DNA of 64,000 nt, taken from the NCBI GenBank assembly GCA_965224595.1, contig OZ245058.1, positions 1,674,001 through 1,738,000 of the forward strand, written 5' to 3'. The translations under genes were made by a program, and so were the position numbers. Shown here piece after piece: positions 1 through 8,211 of the stretch (position 1 is the first letter of the stretch; each line of letters opens with the position of its first letter). Under the pieces are notes generated by a model. It was given only the letters and a program-made list of their open reading frames with translations, was not told the origin of the DNA and did no database searches. The stretch is from Aliivibrio_A sp016764915 (lineage in GTDB: Bacteria; Pseudomonadota; Gammaproteobacteria; Enterobacterales; Vibrionaceae).

Positions 1-98
1 TCAACGTTTGAGATACGCCCATCTTTTTGTAGCTCATTTAAAATATTCCTATCTATTCGATCCAATTCCTTGGATGGCTTCTTATAGTTATCTACCAT
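1..98 (-). CDS. lrp: Leucine-responsive regulator Lrp (N-terminal fragment, cut by window edge)
   Basis: Reading leftward from an ATG at 98, the first 32 residues run MVDNYKKPSKELDRIDRNIL and on into a segment ending GRISNV, which is almost the E. coli Lrp N-terminus, the start of its winged helix-turn-helix. A GGTGGA ribosome binding site lies just upstream. The rest of the gene is outside the window. Lrp is a global feast/famine regulator of amino-acid metabolism; it is divergent from ald, a common target of Lrp-type regulators, so the shared spacer probably carries its binding sites (inference). Confidence 0.93.
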   Translation of the reverse strand, partial: MVDNYKKPSKELDRIDRNILNELQKDGRISNV

Positions 99-254
99 TT
101 TTTATTCCACCTTATTACTTCCTTGCAAAAATATATTCTACAACTCGTTTGATTTTCGATATCAAATGCTACTCAATTGCCACTATACTAGAGAAATATT
201 CGACAGTTCACCCTACTACTAGATAAAACAACCATAAAAATATAAGGAAATAGC
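99..254. promoter_or_regulatory. lrp-ald divergent regulatory spacer
   Basis: This is a 156-bp AT-rich spacer between the divergent lrp and ald starts. It must hold both promoters and is the natural place for Lrp sites controlling ald. The ald ribosome binding site AAGGAAAT is visible at about 244-251. I could not place individual Lrp sites with confidence because the consensus is loose. Confidence 0.5.
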
Positions 255-1376
255 ATGATCATTGGAATCCCAAAGGAAATTAAAAATCACGAATACCGCG
301 TAGGTATGATCCCAGCTAGCGTTCGTGAGCTTGTTTCACATGGACACCAAGTACTCGTAGAAACTCTAGCCGGATCTGGCATTGGTTTCTCTGACGACGA
401 CTATGTCGCTGTCGGTGCATCTATACTTCCTACGGCTCAAGATGTTTTTGCTAAAGCCGAGATGATTGTAAAAGTGAAAGAGCCTCAAGCTGTTGAGCGC
501 GCAATGTTACGCGAAGACCAAATCTTATTCACTTACCTGCATCTTGCACCGGATTTACCTCAAACAGAAGATCTTATCAAGAGTAAAGCTGTTTGCATAG
601 CATATGAGACTGTAACAGATTCTATGGGTCGTCTGCCACTACTTGCTCCAATGTCTGAGGTAGCGGGCAGAATGTCTATTCAAGCTGGCGCTCAAACCTT
701 AGAGAAATCTAACGGCGGCCGTGGTCTTCTTCTAGGTGGCGTACCTGGTGTTGAGCCTGCAAAAGTGGTTATTATTGGCGGCGGTGTTGTTGGTGCTAAT
801 GCAGCTCGCATGGCCGTAGGAATGCGCGCTGACGTAACGATTCTTGATCGTAACCTTGATACTCTACGTACACTTGACGAAGAGTTCCAAGGCCGTGCGA
901 AAGTAGTTTATTCAACTGCAGACGCACTAGAGAAGCATGTTCTTGACGCGGATCTTGTGGTTGGCGCAGTACTTATCCCTGGCGCAGCTGCACCTAAACT
1001 TGTAACAAAAGATCACATCAAACGTATGAAACCAGGTGCGGCAGTGGTTGATGTTGCGATTGACCAAGGTGGTTGTTTCGAGACTTCTCACGCAACGACA
1101 CACGCAGATCCAACTTACATTGTTGACGAAGTGGTTCACTACTGTGTTGCAAACATGCCTGGCGCTGTTGCAAGAACGTCAACGTTTGCCCTTAACAATG
1201 CAACACTTCCTTACATTGTAAGATTGGCAGATCAAGGCTACAAAGCGGCTCTTCTTGCTGACAAAGGCCTATTAGACGGTCTTAACGTCATTCACGGTAA
1301 AGTGACTTGTAAAGAAGTTGCAGAGAGCTTTGGCCTTGAATTCGTAGAACCAACAACTGCATTAAACATCGACTAA
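255..1376 (+). CDS. ald: Alanine dehydrogenase
   Basis: The protein catalyses NAD-dependent reversible oxidative deamination of L-alanine to pyruvate and ammonia in the cytoplasm. It is 373 aa, the usual length for the family. It opens with MIIGIPKEIKNHEYRVG, carries the conserved substrate-binding region with K75 (VKVKEP) and H96 (YLHLAPD), and has a Rossmann segment VVIIGGGVVGANAARMA near residues 170-190. The start has an AAGGA ribosome binding site five to six bases upstream. It is divergent from lrp and followed by an intrinsic terminator, so it is probably monocistronic and Lrp-controlled (inference). The family assignment is secure. Confidence 0.97.
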   Translation: MIIGIPKEIKNHEYRVGMIPASVRELVSHGHQVLVETLAGSGIGFSDDDYVAVGASILPTAQDVFAKAEMIVKVKEPQAVERAMLREDQILFTYLHLAPDLPQTEDLIKSKAVCIAYETVTDSMGRLPLLAPMSEVAGRMSIQAGAQTLEKSNGGRGLLLGGVPGVEPAKVVIIGGGVVGANAARMAVGMRADVTILDRNLDTLRTLDEEFQGRAKVVYSTADALEKHVLDADLVVGAVLIPGAAAPKLVTKDHIKRMKPGAAVVDVAIDQGGCFETSHATTHADPTYIVDEVVHYCVANMPGAVARTSTFALNNATLPYIVRLADQGYKAALLADKGLLDGLNVIHGKVTCKEVAESFGLEFVEPTTALNID

Positions 1377-1401
1377 AAATTAACTTATTGTTAAATATCT
1401 C

Positions 1402-1429
1402 AAGGGCACCTATTATGGTGCCCTTTTTA
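1402..1429 (+). terminator. Intrinsic terminator of ald
   Basis: A perfect nine-base stem AAGGGCACC/GGTGCCCTT (1402-1410 and 1417-1425) with a six-base loop is followed by a T-run. It lies 25 bp after the ald stop codon. Confidence 0.85.
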
Positions 1430-1464
1430 CTTTATGCTATTTTCTAGCCTGCTCGGAGCATTAT

Positions 1465-2421
1465 ATGAGTACTGTTAAACATTCTAAGCTACTAATCTTA
1501 GGCTCAGGCCCTGCCGGTTACACGGCTGCAGTTTACGCCGCAAGAGCCAATTTGAACCCAGTTATGATCACAGGCATGCAGCAAGGCGGTCAATTAACCA
1601 CCACCACTGAAGTTGAAAACTGGCCCGGTGGCGCTGCTGATATGACAGGCCCAGGTTTAATGGAGCAGATGAAAGAGCATGCAGAGCGATTTGAAACAGA
1701 GATTATTTTTGACCACATTAACGAAACCGACTTTAGCCAGCGACCTTTTCGTTTAAAAGGTGATAGTACAGAATACACTTGTGATGCCCTCATCATTTCA
1801 ACCGGTGCTTCTGCTAAATATTTAGGATTGGAATCTGAAGAGCTCTTTAAAGGGCGTGGCGTTTCAGCCTGTGCTACCTGTGACGGTTTCTTCTACCGCA
1901 ACCAGAAAGTGGCGGTAATTGGCGGTGGTAACACAGCCGTTGAAGAGGCGCTGTATCTCTCAAATATTGCTTCAGAAGTCCACCTTGTGCATCGCCGTGA
2001 CAGTTTTCGCTCTGAGAAGATACTGATTAATCGACTGATGGAAAAAGTCGAAAATGGTAACATTATCTTACACATTAATCGCACATTAGAAGAAGTGACG
2101 GGTGATGAGATGGGGGTAACGGGGCTAATTCTCAAAGATACTCAGTCAGATTCCACAGAAACCCTCGATGTGATGGGCGCTTTTATTGCCATTGGCCATC
2201 AACCAAATACCGATATTTTTAACGGCCAGCTTGAGATGAACAACGGTTACATCAAAGTTCAATCGGGCTTAGAAGGTAATGCAACTCAAACTAGCGTGCC
2301 TGGCGTTTTTGCTGCTGGAGATGTAATGGACCATACCTATCGTCAAGCGATAACCTCTGCAGGAACAGGTTGTATGGCCGCTCTTGATGCAGAAAGATAC
2401 CTCGATGAGTTAGACGCATAA
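1465..2421 (+). CDS. trxB: Thioredoxin reductase
   Basis: This FAD- and NADPH-dependent enzyme reduces thioredoxin in the cytoplasm. It has an N-terminal FAD-binding GSGPAGYTAAVYAAR (about residues 13-27), the redox-active CATC pair at C136 and C139 (ACATCDGFF), an NADPH-binding VIGGGNTAVEEA segment, and a C-terminal FAD-contact AAGDVMDHTYRQA. At 318 aa it matches the bacterial low-molecular-weight class. It sits directly before cydDC, the same neighbourhood as in E. coli; CydDC exports glutathione and cysteine, so the three genes share a thiol-redox theme. Confidence 0.97.
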   Translation: MSTVKHSKLLILGSGPAGYTAAVYAARANLNPVMITGMQQGGQLTTTTEVENWPGGAADMTGPGLMEQMKEHAERFETEIIFDHINETDFSQRPFRLKGDSTEYTCDALIISTGASAKYLGLESEELFKGRGVSACATCDGFFYRNQKVAVIGGGNTAVEEALYLSNIASEVHLVHRRDSFRSEKILINRLMEKVENGNIILHINRTLEEVTGDEMGVTGLILKDTQSDSTETLDVMGAFIAIGHQPNTDIFNGQLEMNNGYIKVQSGLEGNATQTSVPGVFAAGDVMDHTYRQAITSAGTGCMAALDAERYLDELDA

Positions 2422-2446
2422 GCACAGCGGTTACGATATAACTTCC

Positions 2447-2484
2447 TATAGCCGCTCTCTGTTCTCAAACAGAAAGTGGCTATA
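2447..2484 (+). terminator. Stem-loop between trxB and cydD, weak terminator candidate
   Basis: TATAGCC (2447-2453) pairs with GGCTATA (2478-2484), with a further CTGTT/AACAG pairing inside the loop. The following bases are ATATTCTCTC rather than a clean T-run, so it could be a weak terminator or a processing or attenuation hairpin in a trxB-cydDC message. Confidence 0.4.
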
Positions 2485-2520
2485 ATATTCTCTCACTTCA
2501 ACGAATAATCAGCCCGCCTT

Positions 2521-4287
2521 ATGGATAAATACAGACAACGTACTCTCAATAAATGGCTTAAATCTCAATCCAAATTAGCTCAACGTTGGTTAATTGCCAC
2601 CATAAGTTTCGCTTTTCTCTCAGGTCTTCTACTGATTGCTCAAGCGGGCCTTCTCGCCGATATTCTTCACCAATTGATCATTGAAAAGGTCGACAAATCA
2701 GAGCTAGTAAATCAATTTATACTCATGTTGTTATGTATCGGACTACGAGCACTGTCCACTTGGGCCAAAGAAGTCTCAGGTTATCGATGTGGTGAGCAGA
2801 TACGTGTCTATATACGCCAGTTGATTCTCGACAAATTACGTGAGCTTGGTCCTTCTTATATCAAGGGTAAACCTGCGGGCAGCTGGGCTAGTCTGATTTT
2901 AGAACAAGTCGAAGATATGCAAGATTTCTTCTCTCGTTATCTGCCACAAATGACATTGTCCGTATTGATCCCGTTTACCATTTTAGTGGTTGTTTTCCCG
3001 CTTAACTGGGTCGCAGGTTTGATATTTTTGATCACAGCGCCGCTGGTTCCACTGTTTATGGCTCTGGTTGGTATGGGCGCTGCGGACGCGAATAGACGAA
3101 ACGTGAAAGCTTTACAGCGACTCTCTGGACACTTCTATGATCGCTTACAAGCCATGACCACTATTCGACTGTTTCATCGAGCTCAAAGTGAAACCGAGTT
3201 TCTTCACAGTGCTTCCGAGGTATTTCGAAAGCGCACGATGGAAGTACTGCGACTGGCCTTTTTGTCATCGGCTGTTTTAGAGTTTTTCACCTCAATGTCC
3301 ATTGCCATTGTTGCTGTCTATTTTGGTTTTACCTTTATCGGAGAGTTAGATTTTGGACACTACGGCACCACAGTGACTCTATTTACTGGTCTCTTCATTC
3401 TCATTTTAGCGCCTGAGTTTTATCAACCACTCAGAGATTTAGGCACTTTTTATCACGCCAAAGCACAAGCGGTGGGTGCGGCGGAGTCCATCCTCAACTT
3501 TTTAGAGACTGACATTGAAAACCCTCACTCGGGCAACCAACGTATTGACCTCTCTTCACTGGTCATTTGCGCCAAAGATCTGGAGGTTTACAGCGTTGAT
3601 AACAAAACATTGATAGGTCCACTTAGCTTTACGCTCACCGAAGGCGAAAGTTTGGCTTTAGTAGGCCCAAGCGGGGCTGGAAAAACCACCCTTATCAATG
3701 CCCTTCTCGGCTTTCTTCCTTACAGTGGCAGCTTAACGGTGAATAATATTGAGATCAGCAGTCTGGATCTGGCGCAATGGCGAAGCAATATCAACTGGGT
3801 AGGACAGAATCCAATGCTTATCCACGGCACCATTAAAGAGAATATCAGCTTAGGTAAGCAGGATTTAACTCAACAACAGATCGAGCAGGCAAGTGAACAA
3901 GCGTTTGCTAAAGAGTTCATTGATGAGCTGGGATTTGATTACCCAATCAGTGACCGTTCTGGTGGATTATCTGTTGGCCAAGCACAACGTTTAGCTCTGA
4001 CCCGCGCAATTTTACAACAAGGTAGCTTGTGGATTTTAGATGAACCCACCGCGAGCCTTGATAGCAACAGTGAGGTATTGGTCATGACCAGTCTTCGTAA
4101 CGTCATGGCAGGCAACACCACCATCATGATCACTCACCGTATTGAACAACTTAAAAACTCAAATCAAATTATCGTTCTCAACCATGGTCTTATCGAGCAG
4201 GTAGGCACTTACGACGAGTTGAGTCAACAAGGGCTATTTCAATCCATGTTAAATCAACAGATGAGTGAAGGTGAACAACATGCGTGA
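2521..4287 (+). CDS. cydD: Heterodimeric ABC exporter subunit CydD
   Basis: CydD pairs with CydC to export glutathione and cysteine to the periplasm, which is needed for assembly of cytochrome bd and periplasmic c-type cytochromes. The 588-aa chain has six membrane helices in the first ~330 residues. The nucleotide-binding domain shows Walker A GPSGAGKTT, signature LSVGQAQR and Walker B LWILDEPTASLD. The signature starts LSVGQ rather than LSGGQ, which is compatible with the asymmetric sites of this heterodimer. The stop overlaps the start of cydC, so the pair is translationally coupled. Confidence 0.95.
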   Translation: MDKYRQRTLNKWLKSQSKLAQRWLIATISFAFLSGLLLIAQAGLLADILHQLIIEKVDKSELVNQFILMLLCIGLRALSTWAKEVSGYRCGEQIRVYIRQLILDKLRELGPSYIKGKPAGSWASLILEQVEDMQDFFSRYLPQMTLSVLIPFTILVVVFPLNWVAGLIFLITAPLVPLFMALVGMGAADANRRNVKALQRLSGHFYDRLQAMTTIRLFHRAQSETEFLHSASEVFRKRTMEVLRLAFLSSAVLEFFTSMSIAIVAVYFGFTFIGELDFGHYGTTVTLFTGLFILILAPEFYQPLRDLGTFYHAKAQAVGAAESILNFLETDIENPHSGNQRIDLSSLVICAKDLEVYSVDNKTLIGPLSFTLTEGESLALVGPSGAGKTTLINALLGFLPYSGSLTVNNIEISSLDLAQWRSNINWVGQNPMLIHGTIKENISLGKQDLTQQQIEQASEQAFAKEFIDELGFDYPISDRSGGLSVGQAQRLALTRAILQQGSLWILDEPTASLDSNSEVLVMTSLRNVMAGNTTIMITHRIEQLKNSNQIIVLNHGLIEQVGTYDELSQQGLFQSMLNQQMSEGEQHA

Positions 4288-6001
4288 TCTACTTCCTTAT
4301 TTAAGACTGTATAAAAAACATTGGTTTGGTTTAAGCCTCGGCATGCTGCTCGCTTTTGCAACACTGTTTGCCACTATCGGACTGCTGACGCTTTCGGGAT
4401 GGTTCATTGCCGCGTCTGCCGTTGCCGGGTTAACCATCGCTCGTGAGACCTTTAACTACATGTTACCCGCTGGCGGAGTTCGCGGTTTCTCTATGGGACG
4501 TACCGCAGGACGTTGGGGAGAGAGAGTGGTCAGTCATAACGCCACCTTCAAACTGCTGACCGAATTGCGCATCTTCTTTTTTACTAAACTGATCCCGCTG
4601 ATCCCAGGGCGTTTTTCCAAACTTCGTGATGCAGACTTACTCAATCGTTTAGTCGCCGATGTTGATGCGATGGATCATGTCTATTTGCGACTGATCAGCC
4701 CGATGGTGGTTGGCGTTATCGGTATTGCCAGTTTAACGCTGTTTATCTGTTGGTTTGACCTTAACGTTGGTTTGACATTAGGAGCCATTCTTCTCTCATT
4801 GTTGCTACTTTGGCCTGTGCTTTTCTATTTGCTGGGTAAAAAAGAGGGCGAGTCTCTTACTCTCAATAAATCGGCATTGCGAGTCGCCACTTTAGATTGG
4901 TTGCAAGGTCATGCTGAATTACTTATTTTTGGTGCAGAAACTCAATATCGCACTGCCATTTTGGACAAACAATCTGCACTGCTTAAAAGCCAAAAAGAGA
5001 TGGCAAAATTAACCGGACTTGCCAATGCACTGCTGTTGATTGCCAATGGTTGGACTCTCACCCTGATCATCTGGATAAGCGCTGACGGTATAGCAGGAAA
5101 CAGCCCTGACCCGTTAATTGCCATGGTGGCATTTGCGACAATGGCCAGCTTTGAATTGATTATGCCCATCGCTGGTGCATTTCAATATTTAGGTCAAACC
5201 CTCAGTTCTGCAAAACGCTTAAACCAGATTATTACAGCGCCGATTGATACTCCGTTTGACCCTCAAGGTATTCATCTAACGGTTAAAGGAAACATCGACA
5301 TTTCTGCGGTCAGTTTTTGCTATTACGACGCCGACAAAACGGTGATTAATGACTTGTCCGTTAGTATCAAAGCAGGCGAAAAAGTGGCGATTGTCGGTCA
5401 AACTGGATGCGGAAAATCAACACTATTGCAACTGTTAACTCGACATTGGGATCCTCAACAAGGCTCGATCAAGCTGGACAATACCCCGATTACGTCACTC
5501 AACGAAGGGGCACTACGAGCGGCGATGTCAGTGGTCAGTCAACGGGTTGATATTTTAAATGGCAGCTTACGAGACAATCTACTGTTGGCAAAACCTGATG
5601 CGGATGATGAGACGCTGAACAACCTGCTCAATCAAGTTGGCCTTCACGCATTGCTTGAGGGCCTTGGTTTAGATGATTGGCTAGGCGATGGAGGTAGACA
5701 GCTTTCTGGCGGAGAGCGTCGTCGAATCGGTATCGCAAGAGCCATTTTGCACGATGCGCCTATCTTTTTACTTGATGAACCTACAGAGGGGTTAGATCAA
5801 CAAACCGAACGTCAAATCTTATCGATTCTTGAACACTATACTCAAGACAAAACGGTCGTGTTGGTAACTCATCGATTAGTAGGCATTGAGAAGATGGATC
5901 AAATACTAATGATGGACCAAGGCGAGATTATTGAACAAGGTACACATCAAAAACTCGTCGATCAGAATGGTCGTTATCACCAACTGTATCACCGTTTTTA
6001 A
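4280..6001 (+). CDS. cydC: Heterodimeric ABC exporter subunit CydC
   Basis: This is the second half of the CydDC glutathione/cysteine exporter. I start it at ATG 4280 (MRDLLPYLRLYKKHW), which matches the E. coli CydC N-terminus, has a GAAGGTGA binding site six bases upstream and overlaps the cydD stop by eight bases; an in-frame GTG at 4265 is less likely. Six membrane helices precede an ATPase domain with Walker A GQTGCGKST, signature LSGGERRR and Walker B IFLLDEPTEGLD. Length is 573 aa, as expected. Confidence 0.95.
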   Translation: MRDLLPYLRLYKKHWFGLSLGMLLAFATLFATIGLLTLSGWFIAASAVAGLTIARETFNYMLPAGGVRGFSMGRTAGRWGERVVSHNATFKLLTELRIFFFTKLIPLIPGRFSKLRDADLLNRLVADVDAMDHVYLRLISPMVVGVIGIASLTLFICWFDLNVGLTLGAILLSLLLLWPVLFYLLGKKEGESLTLNKSALRVATLDWLQGHAELLIFGAETQYRTAILDKQSALLKSQKEMAKLTGLANALLLIANGWTLTLIIWISADGIAGNSPDPLIAMVAFATMASFELIMPIAGAFQYLGQTLSSAKRLNQIITAPIDTPFDPQGIHLTVKGNIDISAVSFCYYDADKTVINDLSVSIKAGEKVAIVGQTGCGKSTLLQLLTRHWDPQQGSIKLDNTPITSLNEGALRAAMSVVSQRVDILNGSLRDNLLLAKPDADDETLNNLLNQVGLHALLEGLGLDDWLGDGGRQLSGGERRRIGIARAILHDAPIFLLDEPTEGLDQQTERQILSILEHYTQDKTVVLVTHRLVGIEKMDQILMMDQGEIIEQGTHQKLVDQNGRYHQLYHRF

Positions 6002-6005
6002 ACCA

Positions 6006-6032
6006 TAAAAAAGCCGCACTCCTGTGTGCGGC
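6006..6032 (-). terminator. Intrinsic terminator of serC
   Basis: GCCGCAC (6013-6019) pairs with GTGCGGC (6026-6032). On the minus strand the stem is followed by TTTTTTAT, so it terminates serC; on the plus strand only a weak T-rich tail follows, so it may also slow cydC transcription. Confidence 0.85.
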
Positions 6033-6068
6033 TCAATCTTAACGCTTAACAAGAGAGTCAGTGATTAG

Positions 6069-7151
6069 TTACGCATGCTGCTGTTCAAACGCAACCATGA
6101 AATCCACTAAAGCTTGTACACCCTCTATTGGCATCGCATTGTAAATTGATGCTCTCATGCCGCCCACTGCACGATGTCCTTTCAGTGCTTGCAACCCTTG
6201 AGCTTCTGCTTGTTCAAGAAACAGCGCATCTAACTCATGTTTAGCCAGTTGAAACGGAACATTCATTAGTGATCGATTGCTCTCATGAACCCCATTTTGA
6301 TAGAAGCTAGAGTCATCAATACATGAATACAATAACGCCGCTTTTTGACGATTCTTTTGCTCCATAGCGGAAACGCCACCTTGCGCTTTTAACCACTTAA
6401 ACACGAGACCAGATAGGTACCAAGCAAACGTTGGCGGCGTATTGTACATCGACTCTTTTTCCGACAATACAGAGTAGGTCAAACAACTCGGCAGCGCTTG
6501 GTCAGCGATATCCAACAGATCATCACGAACAATCACCAAAGTAATGCCAGCCGGGCCAATGTTCTTTTGTGCGCCAGCGTAAATCACCCCATATTTAGAG
6601 ACATCGATTTCACGCGATAGTATGGTTGACGACATATCAGCAACAATGGGTTTATCGGTAATAGGCAGATCACGAACCTCAATACCGTCAATGGTTTCAT
6701 TTGGGCAAAAATGCACATAGGCGGCATCGTCGCTTAGTGGCCAATCTTTTGCAGGTTGAACCGCTTTTTTTCCATCAAGCTCAATGCAAGCATCAATGAC
6801 ATTCGGCTCACAATACTTTCTAGATTCATCAATTGCACTGTGCGCCCAATAACCCGCATCGATATAATCGGCACTGGTTGCATCGCCTAACAGATTCATC
6901 GGAACAGCAGAAAATTGAGCTCTGGCACCACCTTGGCAAAACAGCACTTTATAATTATCAGGAATGGACAACAGATCTCGAAGATCTTGCTCTGACTCTT
7001 TAGCCACTTGAATAAAGGCTTTGCTACGATGGCTCACTTCCATCACCGAGGTGCCTAAGTTCTGCCAGTTAATTAGCTCACTTTGCACTTGTTGCAATAC
7101 GTCTGCCGGGATCATTGCTGGCCCTGCGCTAAAGTTATAAACCTGCTCCAT
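6069..7151 (-). CDS. serC: Phosphoserine aminotransferase
   Basis: SerC is a PLP enzyme that converts 3-phosphohydroxypyruvate to phosphoserine (serine synthesis) and acts in pyridoxal phosphate synthesis. The protein opens MEQVYNFSAGPAMIP, has GTSVMEVSHRSKAFIQ near residue 35, and the PLP-lysine region YAGAQKNIGPAG. I use ATG 7151, which aligns with E. coli SerC; the open frame extends to a TTG at 7187, but that adds twelve residues the family lacks. Length is 360 aa. It is convergent with cydC and has its own terminator. Confidence 0.96.
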   Translation of the reverse strand: MEQVYNFSAGPAMIPADVLQQVQSELINWQNLGTSVMEVSHRSKAFIQVAKESEQDLRDLLSIPDNYKVLFCQGGARAQFSAVPMNLLGDATSADYIDAGYWAHSAIDESRKYCEPNVIDACIELDGKKAVQPAKDWPLSDDAAYVHFCPNETIDGIEVRDLPITDKPIVADMSSTILSREIDVSKYGVIYAGAQKNIGPAGITLVIVRDDLLDIADQALPSCLTYSVLSEKESMYNTPPTFAWYLSGLVFKWLKAQGGVSAMEQKNRQKAALLYSCIDDSSFYQNGVHESNRSLMNVPFQLAKHELDALFLEQAEAQGLQALKGHRAVGGMRASIYNAMPIEGVQALVDFMVAFEQQHA

Positions 7152-7273
7152 GAATTTCAACTGCTCCTGCTTATTTGATACGTCCAATAATTACTCTTCA
7201 TAATTAATACCATCTTTTAGAGTTAAGAGAAAAGAAAAAAGTGATCTAATTCACTCTTTTTTCCCTAGCAAAC

Positions 7274-7298
7274 ATAAAAAAAGAGCCGATTGGCTCTT
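7274..7298 (-). terminator. Orphan intrinsic terminator upstream of serC
   Basis: AAGAGCC (7281-7287) and GGCTCTT (7292-7298) form a seven-base stem with a four-base loop, and on the minus strand the stem runs into TTTTTTT. It lies about 125 bp upstream of the serC start with no annotated gene feeding it. It may be a leader attenuator for serC or the 3' end of a small RNA begun between about 7300 and 7460. Confidence 0.65.
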
Positions 7299-7356
7299 CA
7301 TAGACAGGATAAAGGCTAAAAAACAATGAATGGAACGATTATTTCAACGACAAATG

Positions 7357-7370
7357 ATGACATAAATCAA
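7357..7370. promoter_or_regulatory. FNR/DNR-like half-palindrome upstream of hemerythrin gene
   Basis: On the minus strand the site reads TTGAT-TTAT-GTCAT, matching eight of ten specified positions of the FNR/DNR consensus TTGAT-N4-ATCAA. It is about 100 bp upstream of the hemerythrin start, far for a class II site. A regulator of the low-oxygen/NO group would suit the operon, but the match is imperfect and may be chance. Confidence 0.28.
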
Positions 7371-7468
7371 ATCAAAGGAGAACTACCACTTCGTTAGCAT
7401 GGATTTCGATATTTACGTCAGATATCATCAGTGGCCTGTATAAAAATAACAGTGATGAGGAACCTATA

Positions 7469-7900
7469 ATGGCGTCAATTCAAGAATTCATGACCCAACA
7501 CCACAAAGCATGTGACAATCTTTTAGTAGAAGCTGAAGCCGTGTTAGCCGATAAAGACTGGAGTCTCTTTGCTACGCTTTGGGCTCAGTTTGAAACTGAG
7601 ACATTACGCCACTTTAATCTTGAAGAGCAGATATTATTTCCGGCCTTCGAAGAGCAAACTGGGATGACAGCTGGCCCTACTATGGTTATGCGCCAAGAAC
7701 ATACTCAAATTAAGGCCATGTTCGAACAAATGGCATCAGCGATTGAGCAACAAGACATTGAGCGCGCAATGGGCAGCAGTGAAAGTATTATGATCTTCAT
7801 TCAGCAGCACAATATGAAAGAGGAGCAGATGCTATATCCAATGACCGACATTCACCTCACCAATAGTGCGGAAATCGTTGAGCGAATGAGTGCTCAATAA
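7469..7900 (+). CDS. Hemerythrin-like (HHE domain) di-iron protein
   Basis: Bacterial hemerythrins bind O2 or NO at a non-heme di-iron site in a four-helix bundle. The expected ligands are all visible: H12 (QHHKAC), H48 and E52 (LRHFNLEEQ), H78 (QEHTQ), H114 and E118 (QHNMKEEQ). At 143 aa it is a single HHE domain. It is the first gene of a tight cassette with a DUF2249 protein and a polytopic membrane protein, a combination known from denitrification and NO-response clusters. Role in NO or O2 handling is inference; the exact ligand is unknown. Confidence 0.88.
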   Translation: MASIQEFMTQHHKACDNLLVEAEAVLADKDWSLFATLWAQFETETLRHFNLEEQILFPAFEEQTGMTAGPTMVMRQEHTQIKAMFEQMASAIEQQDIERAMGSSESIMIFIQQHNMKEEQMLYPMTDIHLTNSAEIVERMSAQ

Positions 7901-7929
7901 CCGCGTTGAATAGAAATAATGAGAACGGG

Positions 7930-8211
7930 ATGGATATAAGCAAGGTAAGGCAGCTAGACGTAAGTGACCTTGAACCTTCGCAGCCCATGAATCAAATCAC
8001 TGCAGCTCTACACAAACTGGCTGCTGGCGAAGTGATCGCGGTAAAGCATAGACGAAAACCTGTGCCACTATTTGAAATGATCGCCGGACGTTTTGACTAT
8101 ATTTGTGTGGAGGTCTCACCATCCCAATTTCAACTCTATTTTTGGCAACGTGAAGACAACGACGCCAAGATTCTGGCCGAACTACTATGTAATGAGAAAC
8201 ATCCGCTATGA
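7930..8211 (+). CDS. DUF2249 domain protein
   Basis: This is a small (93 aa) soluble protein with the DUF2249 pattern: LDVSDLEPSQPMNQI, then a GEVIAVKHRRKPVPLFEMI segment and a C-terminal beta region. DUF2249 resembles the TusA/SirA-like alpha-beta fold, and its genes recur beside hemerythrins and NnrS-like membrane proteins. I start at ATG 7930, which gives the usual domain boundary; an in-frame TTG at 7906 would add eight residues. It lies 29 bp after the hemerythrin gene and overlaps the next gene by four bases, so co-translation is likely. Biochemical function is not established. Confidence 0.8.
   Translation: MDISKVRQLDVSDLEPSQPMNQITAALHKLAAGEVIAVKHRRKPVPLFEMIAGRFDYICVEVSPSQFQLYFWQREDNDAKILAELLCNEKHPL

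Noticed and set aside
8..226. 72-codon plus-strand open frame at the left edge
   Set aside because: It is antisense to the lrp start and its own promoter; the minus-strand reading is clearly Lrp.
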